Source of the DNA: Lamprobacter modestohalophilus
GTDB lineage: Bacteria; Pseudomonadota; Gammaproteobacteria; Chromatiales; Chromatiaceae
Length of the DNA: 64,000 bases
NCBI RefSeq assembly: GCF_016583905.1
Contig: NZ_NRRY01000003.1
Location: 298,936 to 362,935, forward strand
Direction: 5' to 3'
Part shown: in pieces, positions 13,054-23,563 of the stretch
Numbering within the stretch: the first letter of the stretch is position 1
Layout: every line of letters starts with the position of its first letter
Notes under the pieces: model-generated
What the model was told of the DNA's origin: nothing
Database searches by the model: none
What the model saw: only the letters and a program-made list of their open reading frames with translations
Translations under genes and position numbers: made by a program

Positions 13054-13545
13054 ATGAGACACATCATTTCGATGCTGGTTGAGAACGAGTCGGGTGCGCT
13101 ATCGCGCATTGCTGGTCTGTTCTCGGCCCGCGGCTACAACATCGAATCCCTCACCGTCGCGGCGACCGATGAGCCTTCGCTCTCGCGCATGACCCTGGTG
13201 ACGCGCGGCAATGACGATATCGTTGAGCAGATCAAGAAGCAGCTCAACAAGCTCATTGATGTCGTCAAGCTGCAAGACCTCTCCGAGGGCGAGCACATCG
13301 AGCGCGAGATGATGCTGATCAAGCTCAAGGCGGCAGGGCCAGACCGGGAGGAGCTTAAGCGCCTGACCGAGATCTTCCGCGCCAAGATCATCGACGTGAC
13401 TGAGGCGAGCTACATCGTCGAGCTGACGGGGGCGTCGCGCAAGCTCGACGCCTTCATCGAGGCCGCGCCCGAGGGGCTGATTACCGAAGTCGTCCGCTCC
13501 GGGCCGACCGGTATCCTGCGCGGTGCCAAGGGCTTGACGCTCTGA
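13054..13545 (+). CDS. ilvN: Acetolactate synthase small (regulatory) subunit
   Basis: This 163-residue ACT-domain protein begins RHIISMLVENESGALSRIAGLFSARGYNIESL, the canonical valine-binding ACT domain. The IlvN C-terminal domain follows from about residue 80. It activates IlvB and confers feedback inhibition by valine. Only 15 bases separate it from ilvB, with an AGCAGGT-like ribosome site, so the two are almost certainly one transcript. Confidence 0.96.
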   Translation: MRHIISMLVENESGALSRIAGLFSARGYNIESLTVAATDEPSLSRMTLVTRGNDDIVEQIKKQLNKLIDVVKLQDLSEGEHIEREMMLIKLKAAGPDREELKRLTEIFRAKIIDVTEASYIVELTGASRKLDAFIEAAPEGLITEVVRSGPTGILRGAKGLTL

Positions 13546-13557
13546 CAGCAATCCCAA

Positions 13558-13585
13558 AGGCCCGTCAGGGGCAACCCTGAGGCCT
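13558..13585 (+). other. Stem-loop after ilvN
   Basis: AGGCC and TCAGGG pair with CCCTGA and GGCCT around a GCAA tetraloop, with a two-base bulge. There is no T run, so it looks like an mRNA-stabilising or pausing hairpin rather than an intrinsic terminator. Confidence 0.5.
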
Positions 13586-13597
13586 GCAACCTATAAG

Positions 13598-14796
<1,199 letters not shown>

Positions 14797-14844
14797 GTGC
14801 GGAACTAAGTGCAGAACTAAGCGCGAAAGGCGCAAGTACTCAGC

Positions 14845-14871
14845 AAAAAGGCCCCGTTTTGGGGCCTTTTT
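14845..14871 (+). terminator. Rho-independent terminator of ilvC
   Basis: AAAAAGGCCCC pairs with GGGGCCTTTTT around a GTTTT loop, ending in a T tract. It probably works in both directions. Just before it, at 14787-14824, an imperfect GCGGAACTAAGT repeat occurs three times. Confidence 0.92.
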
Positions 14872-14985
14872 GCTGTCTGGTATTCGTTGATTATTGGGCT
14901 CGGAAGACTTTGACGCTAGAGGCAGGCTCTTGCTCGACTCGTGTGAGCTCAAGCTCACCTGTGAACGGCTGAATGACGCGCGCGC

Positions 14986-15639
14986 TTAGCGAATCTGCTC
15001 CGGCTCATCCTTGCGCAGATAGGCCTCTTCTTCTGGCGTGAGATCCACCTCGTCGAAGCCGGTGACCATCGGCATGACATGTTCGCGGAATGAGTGCCCG
15101 GTGGTCAGCATGTAAACGTGGATGAACACAAAGGTGAGGATCGCGAAGGCGGCAGCGGTATGCACTAGCGCAACACCTTCGAGCCAAGCCGGTGCGTCTG
15201 GGAGATCGCGCCAGGCGAAATAGAACAGATAGGCGAGGCCGCTGATCCAGATCGCCGGGAACAGTACGATCTTGAGCATCAGATAGGCCAGCGCCTGCAG
15301 CGGATTGTGCTTGCGCCAATAGGCCTTGCGGTAGGGATGGCGCTCGCCCTTGAAGATGCCATAGGCATAGTAGCGCAGCACGCCCCAGAGGCCGGTGATG
15401 GTCGGGATGAAGTGGCGCCAGGTGCGGGTGGTGAAGAGCCAGAAGATACTGAAGGCCCAGAGCAGCAGCAATGCCAGCGCCGCACCAGTGTGCCAGGTGA
15501 CGGCGGTCTCGAAGCTGAGCAGGTTGTGGAATCCGTGCAACCCGAAACCGGTAATCAGCAGGATGACGATCAGCAGCATCTGCGACCAGTGCCAGAAGCG
15601 CTCGAAACCACTAAAGATTTTGACGTGATGCAGGGCCAT
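14986..15639 (-). CDS. Cytochrome b membrane subunit of the octaheme cytochrome system
   Basis: This 217-residue protein has four membrane helices with haem-ligand histidines in the usual places: HHVKIFSGFERFWHWSQ before helix 1, FHNLLSFETAVTWHTGAALAL, and VHTAAAFAILTFVFIHVYMLTTGHS. It belongs to the cytochrome b561/thiosulfate-reductase type b family that passes quinol electrons to periplasmic cytochromes. Its ATG overlaps the stop codon of the octaheme cytochrome gene (15639), implying translational coupling. The pair should form a quinol-linked periplasmic reductase or oxidase complex. Confidence 0.85.
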   Translation of the reverse strand: MALHHVKIFSGFERFWHWSQMLLIVILLITGFGLHGFHNLLSFETAVTWHTGAALALLLLWAFSIFWLFTTRTWRHFIPTITGLWGVLRYYAYGIFKGERHPYRKAYWRKHNPLQALAYLMLKIVLFPAIWISGLAYLFYFAWRDLPDAPAWLEGVALVHTAAAFAILTFVFIHVYMLTTGHSFREHVMPMVTGFDEVDLTPEEEAYLRKDEPEQIR

Positions 15640-17324
15640 CAGTGGTGGCTCCCCTTAGGCGAAAAGAAGCGAATACCGGCATGGATGAGGATGCCGCCGA
15701 AGGTGCCGGCGACGATCAGGGTGCCGATGATGTCGAGCCAGCGGTTACGATCGCGACCGGGCAGATAGACGCCTTTGACCTCGGCGAGGCGGCTATCCTT
15801 GGGCGTATGGCAATCGCCACAGGCCAGCGCCTGCTCCTTGGGCGTGACCATGTGTGTGATCGGCCACCAAGAGAGTGTCTCGATAAAGCCGAACTCGCCG
15901 GAGTAGTCGAGGCCGAAGTCGGCCATGCCCTTCTCGATTGCGGCGCCCATGTCGTAGTTGCCCCAGTAGGCGGTATCGTCTTCACCCCAGAGATGGGTGT
16001 AGACCAAGGTGCCGTTGCCTTTGTCGTAGGGCTGCCAGGTGTGCATGCGCTTGAAGGGCCAGATGCGTGAGCGCTTATCCTCGCGCGAGCCGCTGAAGCC
16101 GTTGATCTCGATCTCTTTGGCGTTGGGATCGAATTGGGTGTCGATGGTGGTGTAGACCATCTGGCCATCGAACCAGTCGTACTCAGGGATGATGTTCTCG
16201 TCGTAGACGAAGTCGCCCTTGATCGACTTATAGGTATAGCGGTGGTCGCCGTTACCTTGGATATAGCCCTCTTCATGATAGCCCTCGCCATCGCGGGTCT
16301 TGCCGGCGGTACGCCAATCCCAGTCGATCACGGTGGCGACGCCGCCACGGGCGAATTCGGGGATATGGCAGGTTTGGCAGGCGATGCTTTGGACATGGTC
16401 GTTGAGCTTGAATCCAGCCAGCGAGTCGACCGGGTGGGGTGCCAGCCCATGGCAGGATTCACAGGTGGCGACATCGGTGCGTTGGCCGGGGAGGCCAGTG
16501 CCCTCGGTGTCTTTGGAGACGATCTGATAACGGCTGCCGGCCCAGACATGCTTGTTGGTCACATGGCAGGCGGTACAGGCGAAGTTGAGCCCATCGACGC
16601 CCATGTGCACATCAAGCGAGCGCGGTGGCTGCGTCAGCGCGGTCGAGAGGTCGCCATGCTTGACGTTATCGCCTCCGCCGCCATTGAAATGGCAGAAGCC
16701 ACAGTTGGCACGCTGCGGCAGGTCGACACTCTGCGCGGCAGCGGCGAAGTCGATCGGCGGCTTGCCTTCGAACATCACCGAGCAGGCCGGGCTGCCTTCG
16801 GAGTTGGGTTTTTTGTAATAGGTGCCCGTGGTCTCGTGGCAGACCAGGCAGTCGATCTTGGTCTCATCGGTGAAGTCGAAGCCCTCGTCTTTCCAGCCAT
16901 AGCCGGCGTGGCATTGGGCGCACATGCCCTCGTTGCCGCGCGAGTTGGTGCAGAAATTGTTGATCAGGTAGCGCTTGCCGAGCTGCTGGCCGGTGTTCTT
17001 GTCCTGATACGACCAGGTCCAGTGGATGTTCTTCATGAAATGCTGGCCGGTCTCGGTGTGGCAGCTGAGACAGGCCTGGGTCACTTGCGAGCCGTTTTCG
17101 AACGGTCCCTTAAGCTCGGCGAATTTGGTGTGATCGGCGGTCCCGCCTTGCAACGGACCTGAGATCTGGGGTGGTGGCGGTGTGCTGGCGGCCGGTGGCG
17201 TTGGCCAGCTGCTTGCGCCGGCATTGACCACCTGGGTAAAGCCGCTGAAGGCGCATGCAAGCAGGCCTGCGCAAGCATATCGGCCGATGATCCGCAGAGA
17301 TGAAAGGCGACGGTGACCGCGCAT
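15639..17324 (-). CDS. Octaheme c-type cytochrome, tetrathionate reductase (Otr) family
   Basis: I start at the ATG at 17324 (AGGAGAG about eight bases upstream). It opens with a signal peptide, MRGHRRLSSLRIIGRYACAG and a hydrophobic core; the longer frame to 17474 adds 50 unlikely residues. Eight CxxCH motifs are present (CLSCH, CAQCH, CLVCH, CGFCH, CTACH, CESCH, CQTCH, CGDCH), so eight haems. Near the C-terminus a membrane helix, DIIGTLIVAGTFGGILIHAG, anchors it. Shewanella Otr reduces tetrathionate, nitrite and hydroxylamine in vitro; the physiological substrate here is unknown. It overlaps the cytochrome b gene by four bases. Confidence 0.92.
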   Translation of the reverse strand: MRGHRRLSSLRIIGRYACAGLLACAFSGFTQVVNAGASSWPTPPAASTPPPPQISGPLQGGTADHTKFAELKGPFENGSQVTQACLSCHTETGQHFMKNIHWTWSYQDKNTGQQLGKRYLINNFCTNSRGNEGMCAQCHAGYGWKDEGFDFTDETKIDCLVCHETTGTYYKKPNSEGSPACSVMFEGKPPIDFAAAAQSVDLPQRANCGFCHFNGGGGDNVKHGDLSTALTQPPRSLDVHMGVDGLNFACTACHVTNKHVWAGSRYQIVSKDTEGTGLPGQRTDVATCESCHGLAPHPVDSLAGFKLNDHVQSIACQTCHIPEFARGGVATVIDWDWRTAGKTRDGEGYHEEGYIQGNGDHRYTYKSIKGDFVYDENIIPEYDWFDGQMVYTTIDTQFDPNAKEIEINGFSGSREDKRSRIWPFKRMHTWQPYDKGNGTLVYTHLWGEDDTAYWGNYDMGAAIEKGMADFGLDYSGEFGFIETLSWWPITHMVTPKEQALACGDCHTPKDSRLAEVKGVYLPGRDRNRWLDIIGTLIVAGTFGGILIHAGIRFFSPKGSHH

Positions 17325-17474
17325 GAATGGCTCTCCTGTCGGTGATCGGTTGCACAAGCCCAGCCTTTGGGGCTCGCACAGAATCGCTAAGCATGCGGGG
17401 CAACCTGAACTTCGTCCGTGATATGCCGCAAGAGACTGGCGCGATGGGCGGTTGGCCTGCGCCGGATCAATCAA

Positions 17475-17500
17475 GAAAAAACCCGCCGGGTAGCGGGTTT
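17475..17500 (-). terminator. Rho-independent terminator of the SCP2 gene
   Basis: On the minus strand AAACCCGC pairs with GCGGGTTT around a six-base loop, followed by a T run (the A run at 17476-17481 on the plus strand). It lies about 55 bases after the SCP2-like stop codon. Confidence 0.85.
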
Positions 17501-17554
17501 CGAGAACGGCGTGCTCCGCCGGGGTTGGCGGAGCGCGCCGAAAGCGCTCAGCGC

Positions 17555-17968
17555 TTAGCCGAGTTCGTCGGCGCCGATCTGCTTCATCAGGTTGAAGCTC
17601 TTGACGAAAGGCCCAGCCATACGCGGGTCCTTGACCATGGCTGAGTAGTCACCGGTCTTGAACTTGAGCTTACCGGTGGCGTAGGCGGTGCCCATGCCGA
17701 CCATGCCGATGCCTTTCTCGACCCATTTCAGCCAGTCTTTCATGTCGGCGCGCATGTCCCAATCGGGGCTCTCGCCTGACCAATCTCCAGCGCGTACACA
17801 AACGCCGTTCTCGACCACGAAGACGCCTCGTGGGTCCGTCTCATCCTTGAATCCACAGGAGATAATGGAGTTGAAGCCGATCTCAGCGAGCTTGCCGCTG
17901 ACCTCGGGATCGTTGTTCCATGCGTCTTTGAGCTGGTTCATCCAGTCTGCGGAAAAGAGTTTGGCCAT
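17555..17968 (-). CDS. SCP2 sterol-binding-domain protein
   Basis: The 137-residue single-domain protein has no signal peptide. The GVFVVENGVCVRAG strand pair and the C-terminal MVGMGTAYATGKLKFKTGDYSAM stretch are typical of the SCP2 lipid-carrier fold. In bacteria such proteins bind hydrophobic ligands. It is upstream of the octaheme/cytochrome b genes on the same strand, but a terminator separates them, so a shared function is not implied. Confidence 0.8.
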   Translation of the reverse strand: MAKLFSADWMNQLKDAWNNDPEVSGKLAEIGFNSIISCGFKDETDPRGVFVVENGVCVRAGDWSGESPDWDMRADMKDWLKWVEKGIGMVGMGTAYATGKLKFKTGDYSAMVKDPRMAGPFVKSFNLMKQIGADELG

Positions 17969-18263
17969 GATTGCGTGTCCTCCGTTATTCGGTGTCTGGG
18001 GCGGCGTTTTTTGGATGGCGGAAGGTTACCGTAAAACAAACGCTTCATCGTCCGCGGTGGCGATGTGCGATGTCCGTTAGCCGAGCTTGTGGCGGGGTTC
18101 GCCTCGACCTCGGTGCTGCAGGCGGAAACCTCGCCCGCCAGGATTCTACCAGCAAGCAGGCTCGGGTTGGGTTAATCCGTCAGGCTTGCGGCACCTCGGA
18201 CGACCTGTGATCACGGCCTGTGATCACGGCCCGCGATCGCGGCCTAATGATCGCGACCTGTGA
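17969..18263. other. Spacer between SCP2 gene and ppx
   Basis: There is no gene. Near 18206-18266 a short stretch is built from repeated and inverted GATCACGGCC / GATCGCGGCC units (four to five copies), just after the ppx stop codon. Confidence 0.6.
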
Positions 18264-19802
18264 TCAACCGACATCCAGCGTGATGCCGGCGGCGGCGAGA
18301 CGCGCTCCCTCTTCCTCGAATTCCAGTCGAGTCAACGGATGGTCATCAAGCCAATGCGTCGGAAAACGCAGTCGCAGCGTCTCGCCATCCGCCTCCAACT
18401 GGGGGTTGGGCTCGGCGCTGGCGGAGCGGCCGCGGTGCATCAGCACAGCGAGCCGCAGCAGGATCGTCAGCCGCCGACCACACTCGCGAACAGGGCGCGG
18501 CAAGGCCATGAAGACGTCGATCGGGAATTTGCGCCGATGCCCGAGGACCAGGGCCGCGAGCGCATCCTGCTCTTGGCGCGTGAAGCCGGAGAGATCAGCG
18601 TTGCGCAGCAAATAGGCGCCATGTTTCTGGTACTGGCTATGCGAGACCGCGAGCCCAATCTCGTGCAGCTCAGCGGCCCAGCCGAGCATCTTCGGATGAT
18701 TGTCGTGGCTCAGTGCCCAGACCTCGCGCACTTGCTTGTAGAGTTCGAGCGCCGTGTCGCGCACCCGCCCGGCATGCTCCGGATCGGTATCGAAGCGGCG
18801 GCAGAGGGTCGCGACGGTGCGCTCACGCACGTCCTCATGGTGGACACGTCCGACCATCTCGTAGATCAGCCCCTCGCGCAGCGCCTCGTCTGAGGCCCGC
18901 ATCTTGTCGATCGCCAGGTTCTGGAACACCGCCCGTAACACGGCTACACCGCCGGCGAAGACCGGTCGGCGCTCATCGCTGAGCCCCTTGAGCTCAAGCG
19001 CCGAGACCTTGCCACAGTCGATCATGGCTGCGCGCAGTTTGGCGAGTCCGTCGGCGGTAATGCCGTCGTCGCTCCAGCCCTCGGCCGCCATCACCGCCGC
19101 GATGGCCTTGATGGTGCCCGAGCTTCCGGTCGCCGTGGTCCAGCCTGCTTGGCGAAACAGCTCGCGCACCGGGCGAATCTCCAGCGCACAGGCCAGCTCA
19201 GCCCGATCCATCAGCTTGGTGCTGATCTTGTCGCCAGCGAAGTAGCGTCGCGAGATGCTGACACAGCCCATGTGCAGGCTCTCGCGCAGCGTGGCACGAA
19301 AGCCTTGGCCGACGATGAGCTCGGTGCTGCCGCCGCCGATATCGACCACCAGACGCCTCTCGTCGCCGATGGCGAGTCCATGCGCAACCCCCAGATAGAC
19401 CAGTCGGGCCTCCTCACGCCCGGCAATCACCTCGATAGGGTGCTGAAGGACGGCTTCGGCGGCTTCAACGAAGTGCGTCTCCGGTCGTAATTGCCGCAAG
19501 GTGTTGGTGCCGACGATGCGCACATTGGCTGGATCGACGCCGCGCAGGCGCTGGCCAATACGCTCCAGGCAGGCTAGGGCGCGCTCGGCGACTTCGGGAT
19601 CGAGGTACTTGTCTTCGGTCAGCCCCTCGCCGAGGCGCACCATCTCCTTGTAGCGGTCGATGACCTGAAGGCTGCCGCCGTCGACGCGCGCGACCAGCAG
19701 GTGAAATGAGTTCGAGCCCAGGTCCACGGCGGCAAAGCTGTCGGGCGGCGCGGAAGGGAGGCGGTCGGCGGATGGGGCGACGGAGACGGCGGCGTCGGCC
19801 AT
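18264..19802 (-). CDS. ppx: Exopolyphosphatase / pppGpp phosphohydrolase family
   Basis: Hydrolyses terminal phosphates from polyphosphate (Ppx) or pppGpp to ppGpp (GppA). The 512-residue length fits either. The acetate-kinase-fold ATP-binding motifs are intact: FAAVDLGSNSFHLLVARVD at residues about 23-41 and VVDIGGGSTELIVG. The C-terminal HD-like domain contains LSHDNHPKMLGWAAELHEIGLAVSHSQYQKHG. Sequence alone does not separate Ppx from GppA. No ppk is adjacent. It is monocistronic, with the MscK-like gene behind it on the same strand. Confidence 0.9.
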   Translation of the reverse strand: MADAAVSVAPSADRLPSAPPDSFAAVDLGSNSFHLLVARVDGGSLQVIDRYKEMVRLGEGLTEDKYLDPEVAERALACLERIGQRLRGVDPANVRIVGTNTLRQLRPETHFVEAAEAVLQHPIEVIAGREEARLVYLGVAHGLAIGDERRLVVDIGGGSTELIVGQGFRATLRESLHMGCVSISRRYFAGDKISTKLMDRAELACALEIRPVRELFRQAGWTTATGSSGTIKAIAAVMAAEGWSDDGITADGLAKLRAAMIDCGKVSALELKGLSDERRPVFAGGVAVLRAVFQNLAIDKMRASDEALREGLIYEMVGRVHHEDVRERTVATLCRRFDTDPEHAGRVRDTALELYKQVREVWALSHDNHPKMLGWAAELHEIGLAVSHSQYQKHGAYLLRNADLSGFTRQEQDALAALVLGHRRKFPIDVFMALPRPVRECGRRLTILLRLAVLMHRGRSASAEPNPQLEADGETLRLRFPTHWLDDHPLTRLEFEEEGARLAAAGITLDVG

Positions 19803-19925
19803 GCGATCCTCGGTAGCGTTGGCGGCATCGGGGCCTGAGTATAGTCGCCTTTGGCGTCGATAGGGGCGGGATGCCGGCGCTTCATGGTGCCGCAGGTCCG
19901 CGAGTCAGGGCAAACAGCGATAGCA

Positions 19926-22900
19926 TCAAGGCGCTGGTGCTGGTGCTGGTGCTGGTGCTGGTGCTGGTGCTGGTGCTGGTGCTGGCTCGCTGTGTGCGGA
20001 GTCAGCAGGGTGGGTTGGCGGGCGACGCATCATGATCTCAATCGGCTCGGCCGAGCGCAGATGGATGTCACGCTGCGGGAAGGCGATGCCGATACCGGCT
20101 GCGCGGAACTTGTCGTCGATCGCCTGATGCAGCTCGGTCATCACCGTCAACCTGAACTCGAGCGTCTCGAGATAGCAGCGCAGCACGAGGTTGAGCGCAT
20201 TATCACCGAAGCCTTCAAAGGTGATCATGGGCGCTGGATCATCGAGAATCCTCGGATGCTCAGCGGCGACCTCGCTCAGCAGGGCAAGCGCCTTGCGCGT
20301 ATCACTGCCGTATTCGATGCCGACCGGAATCACCATTCGGTTCAGCTGATCGGTCAGGGTCCAGTTCAGTAAGCGCCCAGTAATGAACTCCTTATTGGGC
20401 ACCAGCAGTTCCTGCTTGTCCCAATTGCGAATGGTGGTCGCGCGGATCTGAATCCGCGTGACCGTGCCGGTGACGTCGCCGATGGTCACCGTGTCACCAA
20501 CCCGCACCGGGCGCTCAAAGAGGATGATCAAGCCACTGATAAAGTTGGCAACGATCTCCTGCAGCCCGAAGCCGATACCGACGCTGAGTGCCGCTACCAG
20601 CCATTGCACCTGCGACCACTGCAGGCCGAGGGTGCTGACGATCAGCAGCAGACCCACCGCAGTGATCGTATAGCGCGTCAGGGTGACCAGCGTATAGCGC
20701 CCGCTGGTGCTGACCTCGGTGTTCTTCAGCAGCAGGATCTCGAGCAGTGCCGGCAGGTTCTTGACCGCAATCAGCGCCGCCGTGGCGATCACCAGGATCA
20801 GGCCGAGATCAGCCAGGGTCACCGGAACCAGCTCCTTGGCGCCGTCAACCATCGCCGTATAGCTCCAGAGCGTGATCCCTTCGAATAGGTTCAGCGCTGG
20901 TAAGACATCTGACCAAATCACCCAGATGCCAACGGCCGCGATGATGACGATGCTGCTGTTGAGCAGTTTCCGGGTCTGGCTATCGAGCGCGGCTAGGTCG
21001 ACCGAGTCCTCAGTCAGCTCGACCCGCTGCGCGCCTTGTTGCAGCGCTTCACGCTGAGCCTCGCGCTGTGCGCGCCGCTCCAGGGCGGCCTCAAGCGCAA
21101 GACCACGGCGGGTGAGGATCAGCCAGCGCACGATCAGCTGATGCAGGACGACGAGGGCCAGGGCGAGCCAAAGCTGAGCCGCCACCGAAGCCAGCAGGGT
21201 GCCCGCCGTGTAGACATACCCGGCGAGCGCGAGGACCGCGAGTGCGGCGGGCATGAGCACCGAGAGCGGGTACCAGATGAACCGCAGCCGGTTGAGCAAG
21301 CCCGCTGGCTGCTCGGCAAGCAGCGCTTTGAAGACGCCGCGCTCCGGGTGGATCAGCCAGGCCGTGAGTGCCGCGAGCCCAAGGCAGAGCAGCACCAGCG
21401 CGAGCCGAACCAGGGTGCCGTCGAAGGCCGGGTCTTCGGCGAAGCCACTGGTCTCAGCGGCGAACCCGATCGGTAGCAGCAGCAGCGCGGCGATCTGGAA
21501 GCCACGCCGCAGCTTGATGAGCGTCTCCGAGCCCCAGCGGAAGTGCCGCGCGGCGACGCCGCCGGGCATGCACAGCAGTCGAAATGCCCGCAGATAGTAG
21601 AACGGGAGCACAATCGCGAGCAGACCGTTGCCAACGGCGAGGGCGAACGGATGCGTCTGCGGGGCGATGCTCAGCTGCCATCCGAGCAGGGCGCTGAGTA
21701 ATGGCCAGGGCAACGCAACCAAGAGCGTCAGACCGAGCGCGGAGACGGTGTAAACGAAACGGTCGGTGCTGATGCGGCGCATCGGCTCGGCAGAACTGCG
21801 AATCCGTCGACGTATCGATGGCCCGAGCACCAAAAGCCCGATGACGACCGCAATGCCAAGCCAGAAGAGGGCCGATGAAACGGCGGTTTGGACCAAGATA
21901 TCGACAACGCTCGCCCACTGCTCTGGGGCGATCAACCACCAGACCGCTTTCGGAAGTGCTGCGAATGGTTGCTGCGTGATCGGGGTCGCGCTTCGCACCC
22001 ACAGCAGGTTCTCGGCCAAGAAATCGCGGTATCGATTGACCAGATCGCTGTACTGGTCGGCGGTGAAATCGAGGTCGCCGAGCGCGCGTTGATAGCTTTC
22101 CTGGAGTCGCAACGCACGCTGCAACAGGTCACGCTGCCTCAGCAATTGCTTCCTCAGCTGCGTTTGCAGCTGCTCTTGCTGCTGAGGTGTCAGGTCGCCG
22201 GTACCTTGGTTGGCACTCTCACTGGGACCCTCGTCAGTACTCTGGCCGACAACCTCAGGGGTTGCTTCGGCTAGCGCTCGAGCAACGGCAGCATCGATGT
22301 TCTCGAGCCCACGGAGCGCCTCGCTGAGGCGCAATTGGCTCAGCGTCAGCTCGGCGATTGTCTCGGCGCGGCGCGCGGCCTGTTCACGCAAGCTGCTCGC
22401 GTCCGGCAGATCGGTTCGCTCGTCGACCAGGATCTGCCCAACCGCTTGGCTCAAGCCCGCGGCGCTGATGCGTGCTCGGGCGTCCTTGAGATCTGTCTGG
22501 GTCTCGCGCAGCCTCTGCTCCAGCTCCGCCTGCTGCTCATCGAGCCGGCTCAGCGCCTCAGTCACCGTGCTGATGGTATGACTGACCTCTCGGTTCTTCT
22601 CTGCGAGGCTGCGCAGAATCGGATCTGCATCGCCAAGCTCACGCGCAGCGGATTCGGTTTCTTTGCGTGCGCGTTCGGCCTCGATGGAGCGTAGCCGGTC
22701 TGCTTCATTCTCGAGATAGGCACGACGCAGCCGCAGCCGCTGCAGTGCCGAGGTGCGTTGCTCGCGTTGGGCTTCGGCGAGCTGCCGGCGCGCGTCGGCG
22801 CTGAGGATCTGCTGGTCGAGCATCATCATCTCAGCGCGCAGCGCATCGCGCTCGGTCTCGAGATCCCAGAGGCGGGCTTGGCGGTCCCCCTCGCTCTGCC

Positions 22901-23540
22901 CGTTGGGCTGCGGGCGCGCGATCTCCTCGTCGATTTGGGACAGCTCCTGAGGCGCTTCGGTCAGGCGTCGGCGCACGTTGTCGAGCTGCTCGGATTGACC
23001 GCTTAGGGTTTCGTTGAGCTTGTTCAATTGGGCTTCGATCGAGGCCGCTTCGGCCTGCTCGCGCGCCAGCATTTGTTCGATCTCGGCGACGGTCACCGTT
23101 TCTGCAAGCTCAACCGGTGGGTCGCTCGGCGCCTTCAACGCGTCGAGCTCAGTGCGCAGCGCGGCCGCCTCGATCGGCGCCGTCTCCAGCGCCTCGAAGT
23201 AACTCCTGGCTTGTGCTTGGAAGCTGTTCAGTCGCTCCAGGTTGCTCAGTGTGCTGCGATAGCGTTCGGTGAGGCTTTTCTTGGCGTCTTCGGTCAGATC
23301 GGTGTTCTCCGCCAGCGCATCGAGCTTGGCCTCGACCTGCTCGCGCGTGACCGTTGGCTGGAGGCTCAACGCGGCTCCTGGTTGCTGCTCGGCCTGAGCG
23401 CTAGCCGTGCCGATGCAGCCTAGCGTGAGCTGAAGCAGTGCGGTTAGAAGTACCAGCGTCGCGAGCCAGTAGGCAGCCTTGACCTGGCGCGGCGCGCGCC
23501 GAGATTGATCATGTGGCAGTAGGAAACGAACGGGCGTCAT
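19926..23540 (-). CDS. Large MscS/MscK-type mechanosensitive channel
   Basis: The 1204-residue protein has a signal peptide (residues about 27-48, ending SAQA) and a long periplasmic coiled-coil region to about residue 530. About ten membrane helices and a C-terminal MscS domain follow. The pore-lining and beta-domain signature is clear: LSVGIGFGLQEIVANFISGL, then FERPVRVGDTVTIGDVTGTV and LLVPNKEFITG. Such KefA/MscK channels release solutes on hypo-osmotic shock. The C-terminus is an unusual run of about ten Ala-Pro units encoded by a hexamer repeat. Upstream is argA on the same strand, 23 bases away. Confidence 0.92.
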   Translation of the reverse strand: MTPVRFLLPHDQSRRAPRQVKAAYWLATLVLLTALLQLTLGCIGTASAQAEQQPGAALSLQPTVTREQVEAKLDALAENTDLTEDAKKSLTERYRSTLSNLERLNSFQAQARSYFEALETAPIEAAALRTELDALKAPSDPPVELAETVTVAEIEQMLAREQAEAASIEAQLNKLNETLSGQSEQLDNVRRRLTEAPQELSQIDEEIARPQPNGQSEGDRQARLWDLETERDALRAEMMMLDQQILSADARRQLAEAQREQRTSALQRLRLRRAYLENEADRLRSIEAERARKETESAARELGDADPILRSLAEKNREVSHTISTVTEALSRLDEQQAELEQRLRETQTDLKDARARISAAGLSQAVGQILVDERTDLPDASSLREQAARRAETIAELTLSQLRLSEALRGLENIDAAVARALAEATPEVVGQSTDEGPSESANQGTGDLTPQQQEQLQTQLRKQLLRQRDLLQRALRLQESYQRALGDLDFTADQYSDLVNRYRDFLAENLLWVRSATPITQQPFAALPKAVWWLIAPEQWASVVDILVQTAVSSALFWLGIAVVIGLLVLGPSIRRRIRSSAEPMRRISTDRFVYTVSALGLTLLVALPWPLLSALLGWQLSIAPQTHPFALAVGNGLLAIVLPFYYLRAFRLLCMPGGVAARHFRWGSETLIKLRRGFQIAALLLLPIGFAAETSGFAEDPAFDGTLVRLALVLLCLGLAALTAWLIHPERGVFKALLAEQPAGLLNRLRFIWYPLSVLMPAALAVLALAGYVYTAGTLLASVAAQLWLALALVVLHQLIVRWLILTRRGLALEAALERRAQREAQREALQQGAQRVELTEDSVDLAALDSQTRKLLNSSIVIIAAVGIWVIWSDVLPALNLFEGITLWSYTAMVDGAKELVPVTLADLGLILVIATAALIAVKNLPALLEILLLKNTEVSTSGRYTLVTLTRYTITAVGLLLIVSTLGLQWSQVQWLVAALSVGIGFGLQEIVANFISGLIILFERPVRVGDTVTIGDVTGTVTRIQIRATTIRNWDKQELLVPNKEFITGRLLNWTLTDQLNRMVIPVGIEYGSDTRKALALLSEVAAEHPRILDDPAPMITFEGFGDNALNLVLRCYLETLEFRLTVMTELHQAIDDKFRAAGIGIAFPQRDIHLRSAEPIEIMMRRPPTHPADSAHSEPAPAPAPAPAPAPAPAPAP
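19934..19985 (-). repeat. CTGGTG hexamer tandem array encoding the (Ala-Pro)n tail of the MscK-like protein
   Basis: More than eight perfect tandem CTGGTG units on the plus strand encode Ala-Pro repeats just before the stop codon of the channel gene. Perfect repeats of this type are prone to slippage, but a six-base unit would change only tail length. Confidence 0.9.
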
Positions 23541-23563
23541 GGGGTCCCTTGGATCTGCAATGG

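Noticed and set aside
16134..17162. A 342-codon plus-strand frame inside the octaheme cytochrome gene
   Set aside because: Eight CxxCH motifs and a signal peptide on the minus strand prove the other frame; this one is Gly/Val/Asp-rich shadow.
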